From an uncultured Bacilli bacterium (GTDB lineage: Bacteria; Bacillota_I; Bacilli_A; RF39; UBA660), in the NCBI GenBank assembly GCA_934155005.1, contig CAKPGR010000003.1, forward strand, positions 13,342-77,341: a DNA stretch of 64,000 bases. The letters run 5' to 3'. The notes below the pieces were generated by a model. That model had not been told where the DNA came from, ran no database searches, and saw only the letters and a program-made list of their open reading frames with translations. Each line of letters opens with the position of its first letter. Within the stretch, counting starts at the first letter, position 1. Of the stretch, positions 1 through 6,428 are shown piece after piece. The position numbers were made by a program, and so were the translations under genes.

Positions 1-2
1 TA

Positions 3-185
3 TCAGATGGTGATATAATAGCAGTATATAGTGATGGTTTTAAAAATTTTTTGCATGATGAGTATTTTATATTGCAAATACTTCATTTTGAAAAAGATGA
101 ATTTGAAAGATATATTGAAACTAAATCTAAACTTGATTATGAAAAATATGGTAAAGAAAAAACTTTAATATTATTTAGAAATTAA
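3..185 (+). CDS. C-terminal end of a truncated gene, possibly PP2C-type phosphatase
   Basis: An open frame enters from the left edge and stops at TAA 183-185, giving 60 residues. It begins SDGDIIAVYSDGFKNF, which resembles the late PP2C/SpoIIE-family strand in which a Gly-Asp turn is followed by a hydrophobic strand and S/T-D-G. The remainder is charged and helical. The match rests on one motif, so the family call is tentative. A strong hairpin terminator follows about 65 bases after the stop. Confidence 0.35.
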   Translation, partial: SDGDIIAVYSDGFKNFLHDEYFILQILHFEKDEFERYIETKSKLDYEKYGKEKTLILFRN

Positions 186-252
186 AGGTTGTTCTACTTC
201 TTCCCTTAAGGCACCATTGAAAAATTAGTCGAACTAATCGACTTCTATATAT

Positions 253-279
253 AAGTCAATCAGAAATGATTGACTTTTT
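253..279 (+). terminator. Rho-independent terminator of the truncated upstream gene
   Basis: Perfect 10-bp stem AAGTCAATCA (253-262) and TGATTGACTT (267-276) with a GAAA loop, followed by a short T run. It lies downstream of the partial gene and closes that transcript. Confidence 0.75.
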
Positions 280-285
280 AGTGCT

Positions 286-530
286 AAAAAATCATATAAA
301 GGAATTTTTAAAGAAGAAATTGAAATTGAAGAATCTCTAGAATCGAGGTTAAGAGTAATATGTGATTTTTTAATACTACTCCAACAATAATAAATGGAAG
401 CTTTGGATGAATTGATGAAACATTATATTTAAAAAGAAGATTTATGTCAATTATAGATTGGTGTCAATTTTTTGACAATTTAAATAATTTATGCTATTAT
501 CAGTATGTAAGCAAGAGAACTTGCATAAAA
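286..530 (+). pseudogene. Possible decayed coding remnant
   Basis: Two frames read sensibly in succession. From 286 the frame gives KKSYKGIFKEEIEIEESLES and continues to a stop near 390. After a slip in the T run around 366-371 the other frame gives NTTPTIINGSFG, a TGA, then IDETLYLKRRFMSIIDW to about 528. No start codon with a ribosome site is present. This looks like a decayed gene with a frameshift and an internal stop, but the family is not recognised and chance coding-like AT-rich sequence is possible. The antitoxin RNA promoter lies inside its 3' part. Confidence 0.3.
472..500 (+). promoter_or_regulatory. Sigma-A promoter of the antisense antitoxin RNA
   Basis: TTGACA (472-477), 17-base spacer, TATTAT (495-500). 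Transcription would start near 507 and run rightward. No open frame with a ribosome site follows at the expected distance, which fits a non-coding RNA. Confidence 0.75.
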
Positions 531-531
531 T

Positions 532-572
532 AAAAAAGAGGAACATTCGATTCTACAAGTGAATGTCGCCTC
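532..572 (-). terminator. Terminator of the toxin mRNA
   Basis: Read on the minus strand: GAGG (572-569), CG, ACATTC pairs with GAATGT, T, CCTC, followed by six T (537-532). The ten-bp stem with a small internal asymmetry ends the peptide transcript at about 531. The convergent antisense RNA is copied through this region, so the two transcripts overlap by roughly 100 nt. Confidence 0.7.
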
Positions 573-588
573 TAAAAAACTTAGTATT

Positions 589-627
589 GACACTCAATCA
601 AAGATGAAAGAGTGTCATATTTTTATT
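589..627 (+). terminator. Terminator of the antisense RNA
   Basis: Seven-bp stem GACACTC/GAGTGTC with a 14-base loop, then a U-rich tail (617-627). It overlaps the stop codon of the opposing toxin gene (615-617). Confidence 0.6.
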
Positions 628-707
628 GCTATTACCAATAAGGTAAGGAGTAATAAAATGATAGCAATAAGACGAAGGACTTTTATTATAAAAGTTCTTT
701 TCTTCAT
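615..707 (-). CDS. 30-residue hydrophobic peptide, candidate type I toxin
   Basis: ATG (707-705) is preceded by AAGGAGG (720-714), a near-perfect Shine-Dalgarno site; the frame ends at TGA (617-615). The peptide starts MKKRTFIIKVLRLIAI, continues with an almost unbroken Leu/Ile/Val/Ala segment, and ends IAIKI: a basic N-terminus and a single membrane span of about 22 residues. Small membrane toxins of type I systems (TxpA, BsrG, Fst) have this form. Its own promoter, a terminator and a convergent antisense RNA complete the locus. The 5' leader carries CCTCC (739-735) that can mask the ribosome site. No family is recognised by sequence, so the toxin role is inferred from architecture. Confidence 0.65.
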   Translation of the reverse strand: MKKRTFIIKVLRLIAIILLLLTLLVIAIKI

Positions 708-769
708 TGTATCCCTCCTTTCTTTCTCAAGATTGGAGGACGACACTCACATCAAATGTTCCTGTTAAA

Positions 770-798
770 ATTATATAATAAGTAAATTCATAAAACAA
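770..798 (-). promoter_or_regulatory. Sigma-A promoter of the hydrophobic-peptide mRNA
   Basis: Read on the minus strand: TTGTTT (798-793), 17-base spacer, TATAAT (775-770). The start would be near 763, leaving a 5' leader of about 55 nt before the peptide start codon. Confidence 0.65.
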
Positions 799-1014
799 GC
801 GAACAGATGAAAGTTTAATAACATACTTGAAAATTAAAATTAGAAATTCAATTTTAATAAGTAATAATATAATGTATATATGTTAAACTTAGAAATAAAA
901 AACTAAAAATCTTTTTAAATTCATGATAGCATTATTAAAAATACTAATGACGATATTTATAAATTAAAAGACTTTTAATTTATATGAATTTATATTCTAT
1001 ATATTTGGTATTAA
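799..1014. other. AT-rich intergenic stretch, no recognisable feature
   Basis: About 215 bases separate the toxin-peptide promoter from the gatCAB promoter. I see only short A/T-rich inverted runs and no open frame with a ribosome site on either strand. Confidence 0.6.
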
Positions 1015-1043
1015 TTGACATGAAAATTAAATTGTTTTATAAT
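1015..1043 (+). promoter_or_regulatory. Sigma-A promoter of gatCAB
   Basis: TTGACA (1015-1020), 17-base spacer, TATAAT (1038-1043): a consensus promoter. The start would be near 1050, just before a terminator-like leader. Confidence 0.8.
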
Positions 1044-1049
1044 TAATTA

Positions 1050-1112
1050 GTAATGAAAAGTCAACGAATCAGTAATTTTAGACTTCTATTACTGATTTTT
1101 TTTATAGGAGGC
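1050..1112 (+). promoter_or_regulatory. gatCAB leader with terminator and alternative stem (possible attenuator)
   Basis: AATCAGTAA (1067-1075) pairs with TTACTGATT (1089-1097) and is followed by eight T: a complete intrinsic terminator between promoter and gatC. AAGTC (1058-1062) can instead pair with GACTT (1081-1085), which lies in the terminator loop, so the stem could be modulated. The T-box signature is absent. The ribosome site AGGAGG (1107-1112) sits directly after the T run. Read-through control is an inference. Confidence 0.5.
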
Positions 1113-1116
1113 ATTT

Positions 1117-1413
1117 ATGAACAAATTTACAAAAGAAATGGTAGTAGATTATGCTGATAAATTATTAATCGGATTAACAGAAGAAGAGATAAATATGGTT
1201 TTGGATGAATTTGATATTATAGATCAAAATATAGATTTAATTAATGATATTGAAAATATTAATACAGTAGAACCAATGACACATTGCCTAGATAATTTTG
1301 AGTGCGTGATGGGTGAAGATATAGTAGAAGAATCTGTTGATATAGATGATTTACTTTCAAACTGTGATGACTATATAAGCGATGAAATAAAAGTTCCAAA
1401 GGTGGTTGATTAA
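1117..1413 (+). CDS. gatC: Asp/Glu-tRNA amidotransferase subunit C
   Basis: A 98-residue acidic protein, the normal GatC length, directly upstream of gatA and gatB. GatC wraps around and stabilises the GatA-GatB interface in the enzyme that converts Glu-tRNA(Gln) or Asp-tRNA(Asn) to the amide form in bacteria lacking the cognate glutaminyl- or asparaginyl-tRNA synthetase. The helical segment LTEEEINMVLDEFDIID and the later NTVEPMTH correspond to the conserved GatC N-terminal helix and the VxPMxH motif. It has its own promoter and an AGGAGG ribosome site at good spacing. Its 3' end carries the AAGGTGG ribosome site for gatA. Confidence 0.9.
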   Translation: MNKFTKEMVVDYADKLLIGLTEEEINMVLDEFDIIDQNIDLINDIENINTVEPMTHCLDNFECVMGEDIVEESVDIDDLLSNCDDYISDEIKVPKVVD

Positions 1414-1414
1414 T

Positions 1415-2860
1415 ATGTATATGAATAAGAGTATTTCCGAAATACACGATGACTTAATTAATAAAAAAGTTAGCGTTGAAGAATTAATAAATGAGTCATT
1501 AGAAAAATCAAAAGAAGTAGAAGAAAAATATAATGCATTCGTTACAATTTTAGATAATGTAGAAGATGTAGAAATTACAAATGAACTTTTATCAGGAATA
1601 CCTTATGGGGTAAAAGATAATTATTCGACAAAAGGCATTTTATCAACAGGATCTTCAAATACTTTAAAAGATTATATACCATTCTTTACAGCAACAGCTA
1701 TAGAAAATATTAATAAAAAAGGCGCTGTTATGGTTAATAAAACAGCTATGGATGAATTTGGAATGGGTGGTACAGGTACAACATGTCATACAGGTGTAGT
1801 TTTAAATCCTTGGGATAAAACACGTATGTGTGCTGGATCAAGTGCTGGATCTGCTTGTGCTGTTGCGGCAGGAGTTTATCCATTCGCAACAGGATCTGAT
1901 ACAGGGGATTCTATAAGAAAGCCAGCAGCTTACTGTGGTATTGTAGGGTATAAACCAACTTACGGAATGATTTCAAGATATGGACTTTTCCCATTCGCAT
2001 CAAGTCTAGACCACTGTGGAGTATTAACTCGTTCAGTTAAAGATGCTGCTATTGTCGTAGATGCTATGAAAGGAAAAGATAAAAACGATATGACTTCTTG
2101 GGATTCAAGTAATATTAATTTAACTAACTCTTTAACTGAAAGTATTGAAGGTAAAAAATTATGTTATATAAAAGAAATTTGTAATTTAGATAATTATCCA
2201 AATGCAAGCCAAGAATTAAAAGAACATTTAATCAACTTTCAAAATAAGATAGAAGAATTTAAAAAACTTGGAATTCAAATAGATGAAGTCAGCGTTGATA
2301 AAAAATTATTAAATGCTATTTCATCAAGTTATGTTGTAATTTCTTGTGCTGAAGCAACATCAAATATGTCTAATTTAACAGGAATTATTTTTGGACCAAG
2401 AGAAAATAAAAATAACTATATTGATATGATGAAGGAATATAGAACTAAAAACTTTTCGCCACTTATAAAAAGAAGATTTATAATAGGGTCATATGTTTTA
2501 CAAGCTGAAAATAAAGATAGATACTTCCATAATGCTCAAAGAGTTAGAAGAATGCTAGTTGATGAATGGAATAAATTATTTGAAAAATATGACGCTGTTA
2601 TATTACCAGTTGGAAGTGGCCCTGCAAAAAAACTAGATGAAGCAAATGAAATTTTAGAAGAATCAGCTTTAGAAGAACATTTACAAGTTGGCAATTTTGG
2701 TGGCTTTCCATCAATTACAATTCCAGATGGATTTGTAAATAAAATGCCAGTTGCTTTAAATATAACAGGTAAATGTTATGATGATGCTAATGTTTTAAAT
2801 ATAGCTTATAGTTTAGAAAAACAAATGGATTATAAAAATCAAATAGCAAAGGAGAATTAA
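1415..2860 (+). CDS. gatA: Asp/Glu-tRNA amidotransferase subunit A
   Basis: Amidase-signature glutaminase that releases ammonia from Gln or Asn for transamidation on the tRNA-bound amino acid. The Ser-cis-Ser-Lys triad is visible: Lys67 in GVKDNY, the cis-Ser region AGSSAGSA at 141-148, and nucleophile Ser166 in GSDTGDSIRKPA. Two usually invariant glycines differ: GGSSGGS reads AGSSAGS, and GGSIR reads GDSIR with Asp just before the nucleophile. The start ATG 1415 follows AAGGTGG by ten bases; an upstream TTG at 1406 lacks a ribosome site. The gene begins just after the gatC stop. Confidence 0.93.
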   Translation: MYMNKSISEIHDDLINKKVSVEELINESLEKSKEVEEKYNAFVTILDNVEDVEITNELLSGIPYGVKDNYSTKGILSTGSSNTLKDYIPFFTATAIENINKKGAVMVNKTAMDEFGMGGTGTTCHTGVVLNPWDKTRMCAGSSAGSACAVAAGVYPFATGSDTGDSIRKPAAYCGIVGYKPTYGMISRYGLFPFASSLDHCGVLTRSVKDAAIVVDAMKGKDKNDMTSWDSSNINLTNSLTESIEGKKLCYIKEICNLDNYPNASQELKEHLINFQNKIEEFKKLGIQIDEVSVDKKLLNAISSSYVVISCAEATSNMSNLTGIIFGPRENKNNYIDMMKEYRTKNFSPLIKRRFIIGSYVLQAENKDRYFHNAQRVRRMLVDEWNKLFEKYDAVILPVGSGPAKKLDEANEILEESALEEHLQVGNFGGFPSITIPDGFVNKMPVALNITGKCYDDANVLNIAYSLEKQMDYKNQIAKEN

Positions 2861-2861
2861 A

Positions 2862-4322
2862 ATGGAAAAATATAAAGTATTAATCGGCCTTGAAATGCAC
2901 TGTGAAATAAGTAATACAAATACAAAAGTTTTTTCAAGAGCTAGAAATAGTTATAGTACATTACCTAACGGAAATATTAATCCTTTGGATATGGGATTTC
3001 CTGGAACACTTCCAGTTGTTAATAAAGAAGCTGTAAAAAAATCTCTTATGATGAGTCTAATTTTAAATTGTAAGCAACCAGAATATTTATATTTTGAAAG
3101 AAAAAATTATTATTATCCTGATTTACCAAAAGGATATCAAATTACTCAAGAAACAAAACCAGCGCCAATTGGTATATATGGATATTTAAATTATGAATGT
3201 AATGGTGAAAATAAATTGGCTAGAATTAATAATCTTCACTTAGAAGAAGATTCAGCAAGTACAGATCATTATGATGATTTTTCTTTAATTGACTATAACA
3301 GATCAGGAGTACCACTTTTAGAACTTGTAACAGAACCAGATTTTAGAAGCGCTGATGAAGCAGTTGCTTTTTTAGAAACGATGCGTTCTATTTATCAATA
3401 TACTAATATAAGTGAAGCAGATAGTAAAAAAGGACAAATTAGATGTGATGTTAATGTTTCTATAATGGATAGTGCTTTAGATGAAAAAGATCCTAATAAT
3501 TGGGGAACTAAAGTTGAAATAAAAAATGTCAATTCATTTGGAGGCGTTAGAGAAGCTATTAATTCTGAGATAAAAAGACAAATTGAATTAAAAGAAAATG
3601 GTACTTATGATGCTATGGAACAACAAACTAGAAGATATGATGAAGAAACAAATAGTACAATTTATATGAGAGGAAAAGTTGATGCCATAGACTATAAGTA
3701 TTTTGTAGAACCAAACATTCCTAAAATAAAAATTGATCCAAATTGGGTTCAAAGTATAAAAAAAGAAATTCCAGAACTTGCATATGATAGAAAGAAAAAA
3801 TATATGAATGAATATAATTTGTCAAATTATGATGCAACAATATTAGTTAAAGATAAAAGTATTTCTGATTATTTTGAAGAATGTATAAAATTTGGTTCAA
3901 CACCAAAGGTGGCTTCGAATTGGATAACAAGTGTTATTTTAGGATTTATAAATAAATATGAAATTAAGATTGATAAAATATTTACAACACCAAAAATGCT
4001 GACAGAATTAATCCTTTTAGTAGAAAATGGTACAATTTCTTCTAAACAAGCTAAATTAGTTTTAGATAAATCATTGACAGAAAATAAAACTCCTACTGAC
4101 ATAGTCGATGAAGAAGGATTAAAACAAATAGAATCCGTTGATGAAATATTAAACGTAATAGTAGAAGTATTAGATGAAAATGAAGATGCTATAAAAACAT
4201 ATAAAAATGGACGTACTAATATAGTTGATTATTTAGTTGGACAGGTTATGAAAAAAACAAAAGGAAAAGCTAATCCTTCGATAACAAGAAGTAAAATGAT
4301 TGAAGAAATTGAAAAAAGATAG
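2862..4322 (+). CDS. gatB: Asp/Glu-tRNA amidotransferase subunit B
   Basis: 486 residues, full GatB length. The N-terminal cradle carries the GatB hallmarks GLEMHCEI, FPGTLPVVN, YPDLPKGYQITQ and DYNRSGVPLLELVTEPDF; the C-terminal helical and YqeY-like tail domains follow and end in the tRNA-binding region KTKGKANP. GatB is the kinase that activates the side-chain carboxylate of mischarged tRNA and binds the tRNA. The gene starts two bases after the gatA stop, so the three genes form one operon, closed by a strong terminator that overlaps the last codons. Confidence 0.95.
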   Translation: MEKYKVLIGLEMHCEISNTNTKVFSRARNSYSTLPNGNINPLDMGFPGTLPVVNKEAVKKSLMMSLILNCKQPEYLYFERKNYYYPDLPKGYQITQETKPAPIGIYGYLNYECNGENKLARINNLHLEEDSASTDHYDDFSLIDYNRSGVPLLELVTEPDFRSADEAVAFLETMRSIYQYTNISEADSKKGQIRCDVNVSIMDSALDEKDPNNWGTKVEIKNVNSFGGVREAINSEIKRQIELKENGTYDAMEQQTRRYDEETNSTIYMRGKVDAIDYKYFVEPNIPKIKIDPNWVQSIKKEIPELAYDRKKKYMNEYNLSNYDATILVKDKSISDYFEECIKFGSTPKVASNWITSVILGFINKYEIKIDKIFTTPKMLTELILLVENGTISSKQAKLVLDKSLTENKTPTDIVDEEGLKQIESVDEILNVIVEVLDENEDAIKTYKNGRTNIVDYLVGQVMKKTKGKANPSITRSKMIEEIEKR

Positions 4323-4340
4323 AACATTCTATCTTTTTTA
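4312..4340 (+). terminator. Terminator of gatCAB
   Basis: A stem of about 13 bp (AAAAAAGATAGAA with TTCTATCTTTTTT) around a very short loop, ending in a T run. It isolates gatCAB from the type VII locus. Confidence 0.8.
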
Positions 4341-4360
4341 GTTGTAAATAAATTACTTGA

Positions 4361-4408
4361 TTTACGATGTAAAAGTATTACGCGTAATTTACGAAATGTA
4401 AAGGTATT
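4361..4408. repeat. Direct repeat flanking a perfect palindrome, possible operator
   Basis: TTTACGATGTAAAAGTATT (4361-4379) recurs imperfectly as TTTACGAAATGTAAAGGTATT without its first bases differing (4388-4408), offset by 27 bases. Between them lies the 10-bp palindrome TTACGCGTAA (4378-4387). The block ends about 20 bases before the -35 box of the type VII promoter, where an activator or repressor would bind. A regulatory role is inferred. Confidence 0.45.
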
Positions 4409-4429
4409 GGCTAATTAGGCACTTTTGTC

Positions 4430-4459
4430 TTGACAATGAAACCGGGGGGGGGTTATAAT
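4430..4459 (+). promoter_or_regulatory. Type VII locus promoter with a G9 tract in the spacer
   Basis: TTGACA (4430-4435) and TATAAT (4454-4459) are both perfect consensus boxes, with an 18-base spacer that contains nine consecutive G (4444-4452). Gain or loss of one G would move the spacer to 19 or to the optimal 17. Runs of this kind in promoter spacers, as in Neisseria porA, cause phase-variable transcription by slipped-strand mispairing. The rest of the window is so AT-rich that a G9 run is not expected by chance. Confidence 0.85.
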
Positions 4460-4506
4460 TTGAATATAGTAGGAGAACTACTTACTTATTAAAGGGAGGT
4501 AAAAAA

Positions 4507-5148
4507 ATGGCAATGACAGGATTTGATCCAAGTGTTGTTGGAACATCAATTAAAGCAGTAGATAATGCATATAAAGAATTAGTTAACCAATTAGGTAATG
4601 AAATGCAAACAAAATTTGTAAATGGGATGGCTGATAAGTGGGCATGTGTTAATGCACAAACATTTTTTAGAGATGCTTTCAAACCATCTGTTGATGAATT
4701 AATTAATAATTCAAATAGAGTATTTGAAAGTGTTATTCAAGCTATGAATAGTGCTGGAAGAGCTTGGGCTAGTAGTACTGGTTCTTCATATTCTCAAGTT
4801 TCATTTTCAGTAATTGATAAAAAAATGGATATTGGAAATATTAGGGAAAATATTGGTGGAGTTAGAGGTATTGATTTACAATCAACAAATTCAGTAATTA
4901 ATCAATTACCTGTAATAGCTACATCTGCTGGACAAGCTTTAACTAGTGCTCAACAAGCAGTTCAAAATTGTGGTTTTATTGGTGGAAATCAAGCAAGTAA
5001 TTTAATTTCATCACTTGGAACTATAAAATCAAGAATTAATTCGGCTGTAACAGATTTAACTAATGAAGCTAAAAGTGCTATGGAACAAACCGTTTCTACT
5101 TATACAGATACTGAAGGTCAAGTTTCAAAAGCTTTTCAAGCTGAATAA
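4507..5148 (+). CDS. WXG100-like type VII secretion substrate
   Basis: 213 residues, with no signal peptide or membrane span, rich in Ala, Ser, Asn and Gln and predicted all-helical. The segment KWACVNAQTFF around Trp45 matches the W-x-x turn of WXG100/ESX substrates, where two helices fold back on each other, so the first half is probably an ESX-type hairpin; the second half is a longer helical extension (TSAGQALTSAQQAV, MEQTVSTYTDTEGQVSKAF). It is the first gene after the G9 promoter, with a strong ribosome site (AAAGGGAGG), and is followed by a 10-bp hairpin that may set its dosage above the downstream genes. It is likely the main exported protein of this locus. Confidence 0.7.
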   Translation: MAMTGFDPSVVGTSIKAVDNAYKELVNQLGNEMQTKFVNGMADKWACVNAQTFFRDAFKPSVDELINNSNRVFESVIQAMNSAGRAWASSTGSSYSQVSFSVIDKKMDIGNIRENIGGVRGIDLQSTNSVINQLPVIATSAGQALTSAQQAVQNCGFIGGNQASNLISSLGTIKSRINSAVTDLTNEAKSAMEQTVSTYTDTEGQVSKAFQAE

Positions 5149-5150
5149 TC

Positions 5151-5174
5151 TAAGAACTACCTTGGTAGTTCTTA
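5151..5174 (+). promoter_or_regulatory. Perfect hairpin between first and second type VII genes
   Basis: TAAGAACTACC and GGTAGTTCTTA form an 11-bp inverted repeat around two bases, three bases after the stop codon. It is followed by AAATTATATAAAGG, not a T run, so it is more likely an mRNA-stabilising or partial-stop element than a full terminator. It would allow excess WXG protein over the secretion ATPase. Confidence 0.55.
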
Positions 5175-5195
5175 AATTATATAAAGGGTGATTTT

Positions 5196-5756
5196 ATGAA
5201 TATAAAAGTTAGTATATTAAAGACTGAATATGAAAAATTAAATAGATTAATAGAAGACTATAATTTTTCAATTCTAAATTTATATAATGAATTGTCTTTT
5301 TCAGAAAATTATTGGTATGATAAACACTCTTTAACTTTTTTTGACAATGTAAAAGTGGAAAAAAGAAAAAATTTAAATATGATTTCAGAATTAAATAATA
5401 TAAAGGATATTTTTGGGTTACTTTTAAACGAATATAGTCAAATTGGTAATAATATTAGTTGCGTTATAGAAAATAAAAATATGGTTTTAAATCATATTGA
5501 TGACTATATCAATAGAATTAGAGAAATTATTAACTTATATAATAGATTAAATTTATCTTTTAATCCTAAGGAAGCTAGTTATTTATATAATCATAAAAAT
5601 ATATTAGAAAATAATTATAGTAATATGCAAAGCATAAGAAACAATGTTAAATATTATTTTGAAAGAATAGAGAATATTGAACGAGAAGTAAATTTACAAT
5701 TATCTAGAATTAATATTGAATATTTAAAAGAAACTAATTATAGCGGGGTATTATAA
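5196..5756 (+). CDS. Small helical WXG-like protein of the type VII locus
   Basis: 186 residues, soluble, almost entirely helical with long Asn/Ile/Leu/Glu heptads. Near residues 36-50 it has SENYWYDKHSLTFFDN, which resembles the WXG100 turn (W-x-x followed by an aromatic pair), although Gly is replaced. I do not recognise a named family. It could be a co-secreted partner, a chaperone or an EsxB-like substrate. It shares the operon with its neighbours: its TAA overlaps the ATG of the next gene by one base. Confidence 0.5.
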   Translation: MNIKVSILKTEYEKLNRLIEDYNFSILNLYNELSFSENYWYDKHSLTFFDNVKVEKRKNLNMISELNNIKDIFGLLLNEYSQIGNNISCVIENKNMVLNHIDDYINRIREIINLYNRLNLSFNPKEASYLYNHKNILENNYSNMQSIRNNVKYYFERIENIEREVNLQLSRINIEYLKETNYSGVL

Positions 5757-6052
5757 TGAAAAGTATTTTAAATGAAGAAAATTTAAGACAAAGTATTGAA
5801 AAAATTCATATATATCAAAATGATGAAAATAATCAACTATCGAATATTAAAAATATTATGGATGGTATTGGATATTTTTATTTGTCACAAAATACAAGAA
5901 AAATAGATGAAATTAATTTAAATATGAGTAAAAAAATTACAACTATCAAAAATATACATTATAACAATATTTATGTTTTAAAGCATAATATATTTAAATA
6001 TCAAAATATTAAAATACAAGTTGAAAGTAAATTTAACAATATAGTGGGGTAG
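5756..6052 (+). CDS. 98-residue helical protein of the type VII locus
   Basis: It is the length of a WXG100 protein and all-helical, with no signal peptide. No Trp is present; a central GIGYFYLSQ could take the turn position between two helices. The start overlaps the previous stop (TAATG), which implies translational coupling. Function unknown; the likely roles are an Esx-like partner or effector chaperone of the neighbouring ATPase. Confidence 0.45.
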   Translation: MKSILNEENLRQSIEKIHIYQNDENNQLSNIKNIMDGIGYFYLSQNTRKIDEINLNMSKKITTIKNIHYNNIYVLKHNIFKYQNIKIQVESKFNNIVG

Positions 6053-6055
6053 CAT

Positions 6056-6370
6056 ATGAAAAAAGTAAAAAAGAAAAAGTATATTTCAAAAACTGTGTCT
6101 AAAACAAAATATAATATATCAACACCTACAAAAAGCATTAATTATGACAACTATAACAAATTAGCTGTTGATTTAAACTATATAAGAGTTAAATTTAATG
6201 AATTGAATAATAAATATCCAGAAGTTATAAATAATTTAAAGGCTTCAATTTTTATTGATAATCATACAATAAATGAAGATAATTTAAATTATATAAATAA
6301 TGACAATATAAAGATAACTAATGAATTAACAAATATAGTTATTCCATCTATTAAAAATAAAATATATTAA
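6056..6370 (+). CDS. 104-residue helical protein with basic N-terminus, type VII locus
   Basis: It opens with a strongly basic stretch (MKKVKKKKYISK) followed by Thr/Ser-rich linker and two helices rich in Asn and Ile. It has no signal peptide, membrane span or cysteine. It lies three bases after its neighbour and 58 bases before the EssC start. It resembles no family I know. Position and size suggest a small partner of the secretion substrates. Confidence 0.4.
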   Translation: MKKVKKKKYISKTVSKTKYNISTPTKSINYDNYNKLAVDLNYIRVKFNELNNKYPEVINNLKASIFIDNHTINEDNLNYINNDNIKITNELTNIVIPSIKNKIY

Positions 6371-6428
6371 AAAATTTTAAATTTATTATAAATATTGTTT
6401 TTAATTGGAAATAGAAAGGGTGGTAATT

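Larger units (their letters stand above)
507..627 (+). ncRNA. Candidate antisense antitoxin RNA of a type I toxin-antitoxin pair
   Basis: The expected transcript runs from the 472-500 promoter to a hairpin terminator: GACACTC (589-595) pairs with GAGTGTC (610-616), followed by ATATTTTTATT. That gives about 120 nt. It starts with a GCAAG-AGAA-CTTGC hairpin (511-524). It is fully antisense to the 3' untranslated region and last codons of the minus-strand hydrophobic peptide, the geometry of the Bacillus txpA/RatA and bsrG/SR4 pairs. The function is inferred from layout only. Confidence 0.6.

Noticed and set aside
559..768. Plus-strand frame of 69 codons over the toxin locus, with an internal ATG at 658 after AAGGAG
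   Set aside because: It is the mirror of the minus-strand peptide. Its A/G-rich site arises from the CTCCTT Leu codons, and the minus strand has the better ribosome site, promoter, terminator and hydrophobic peptide.
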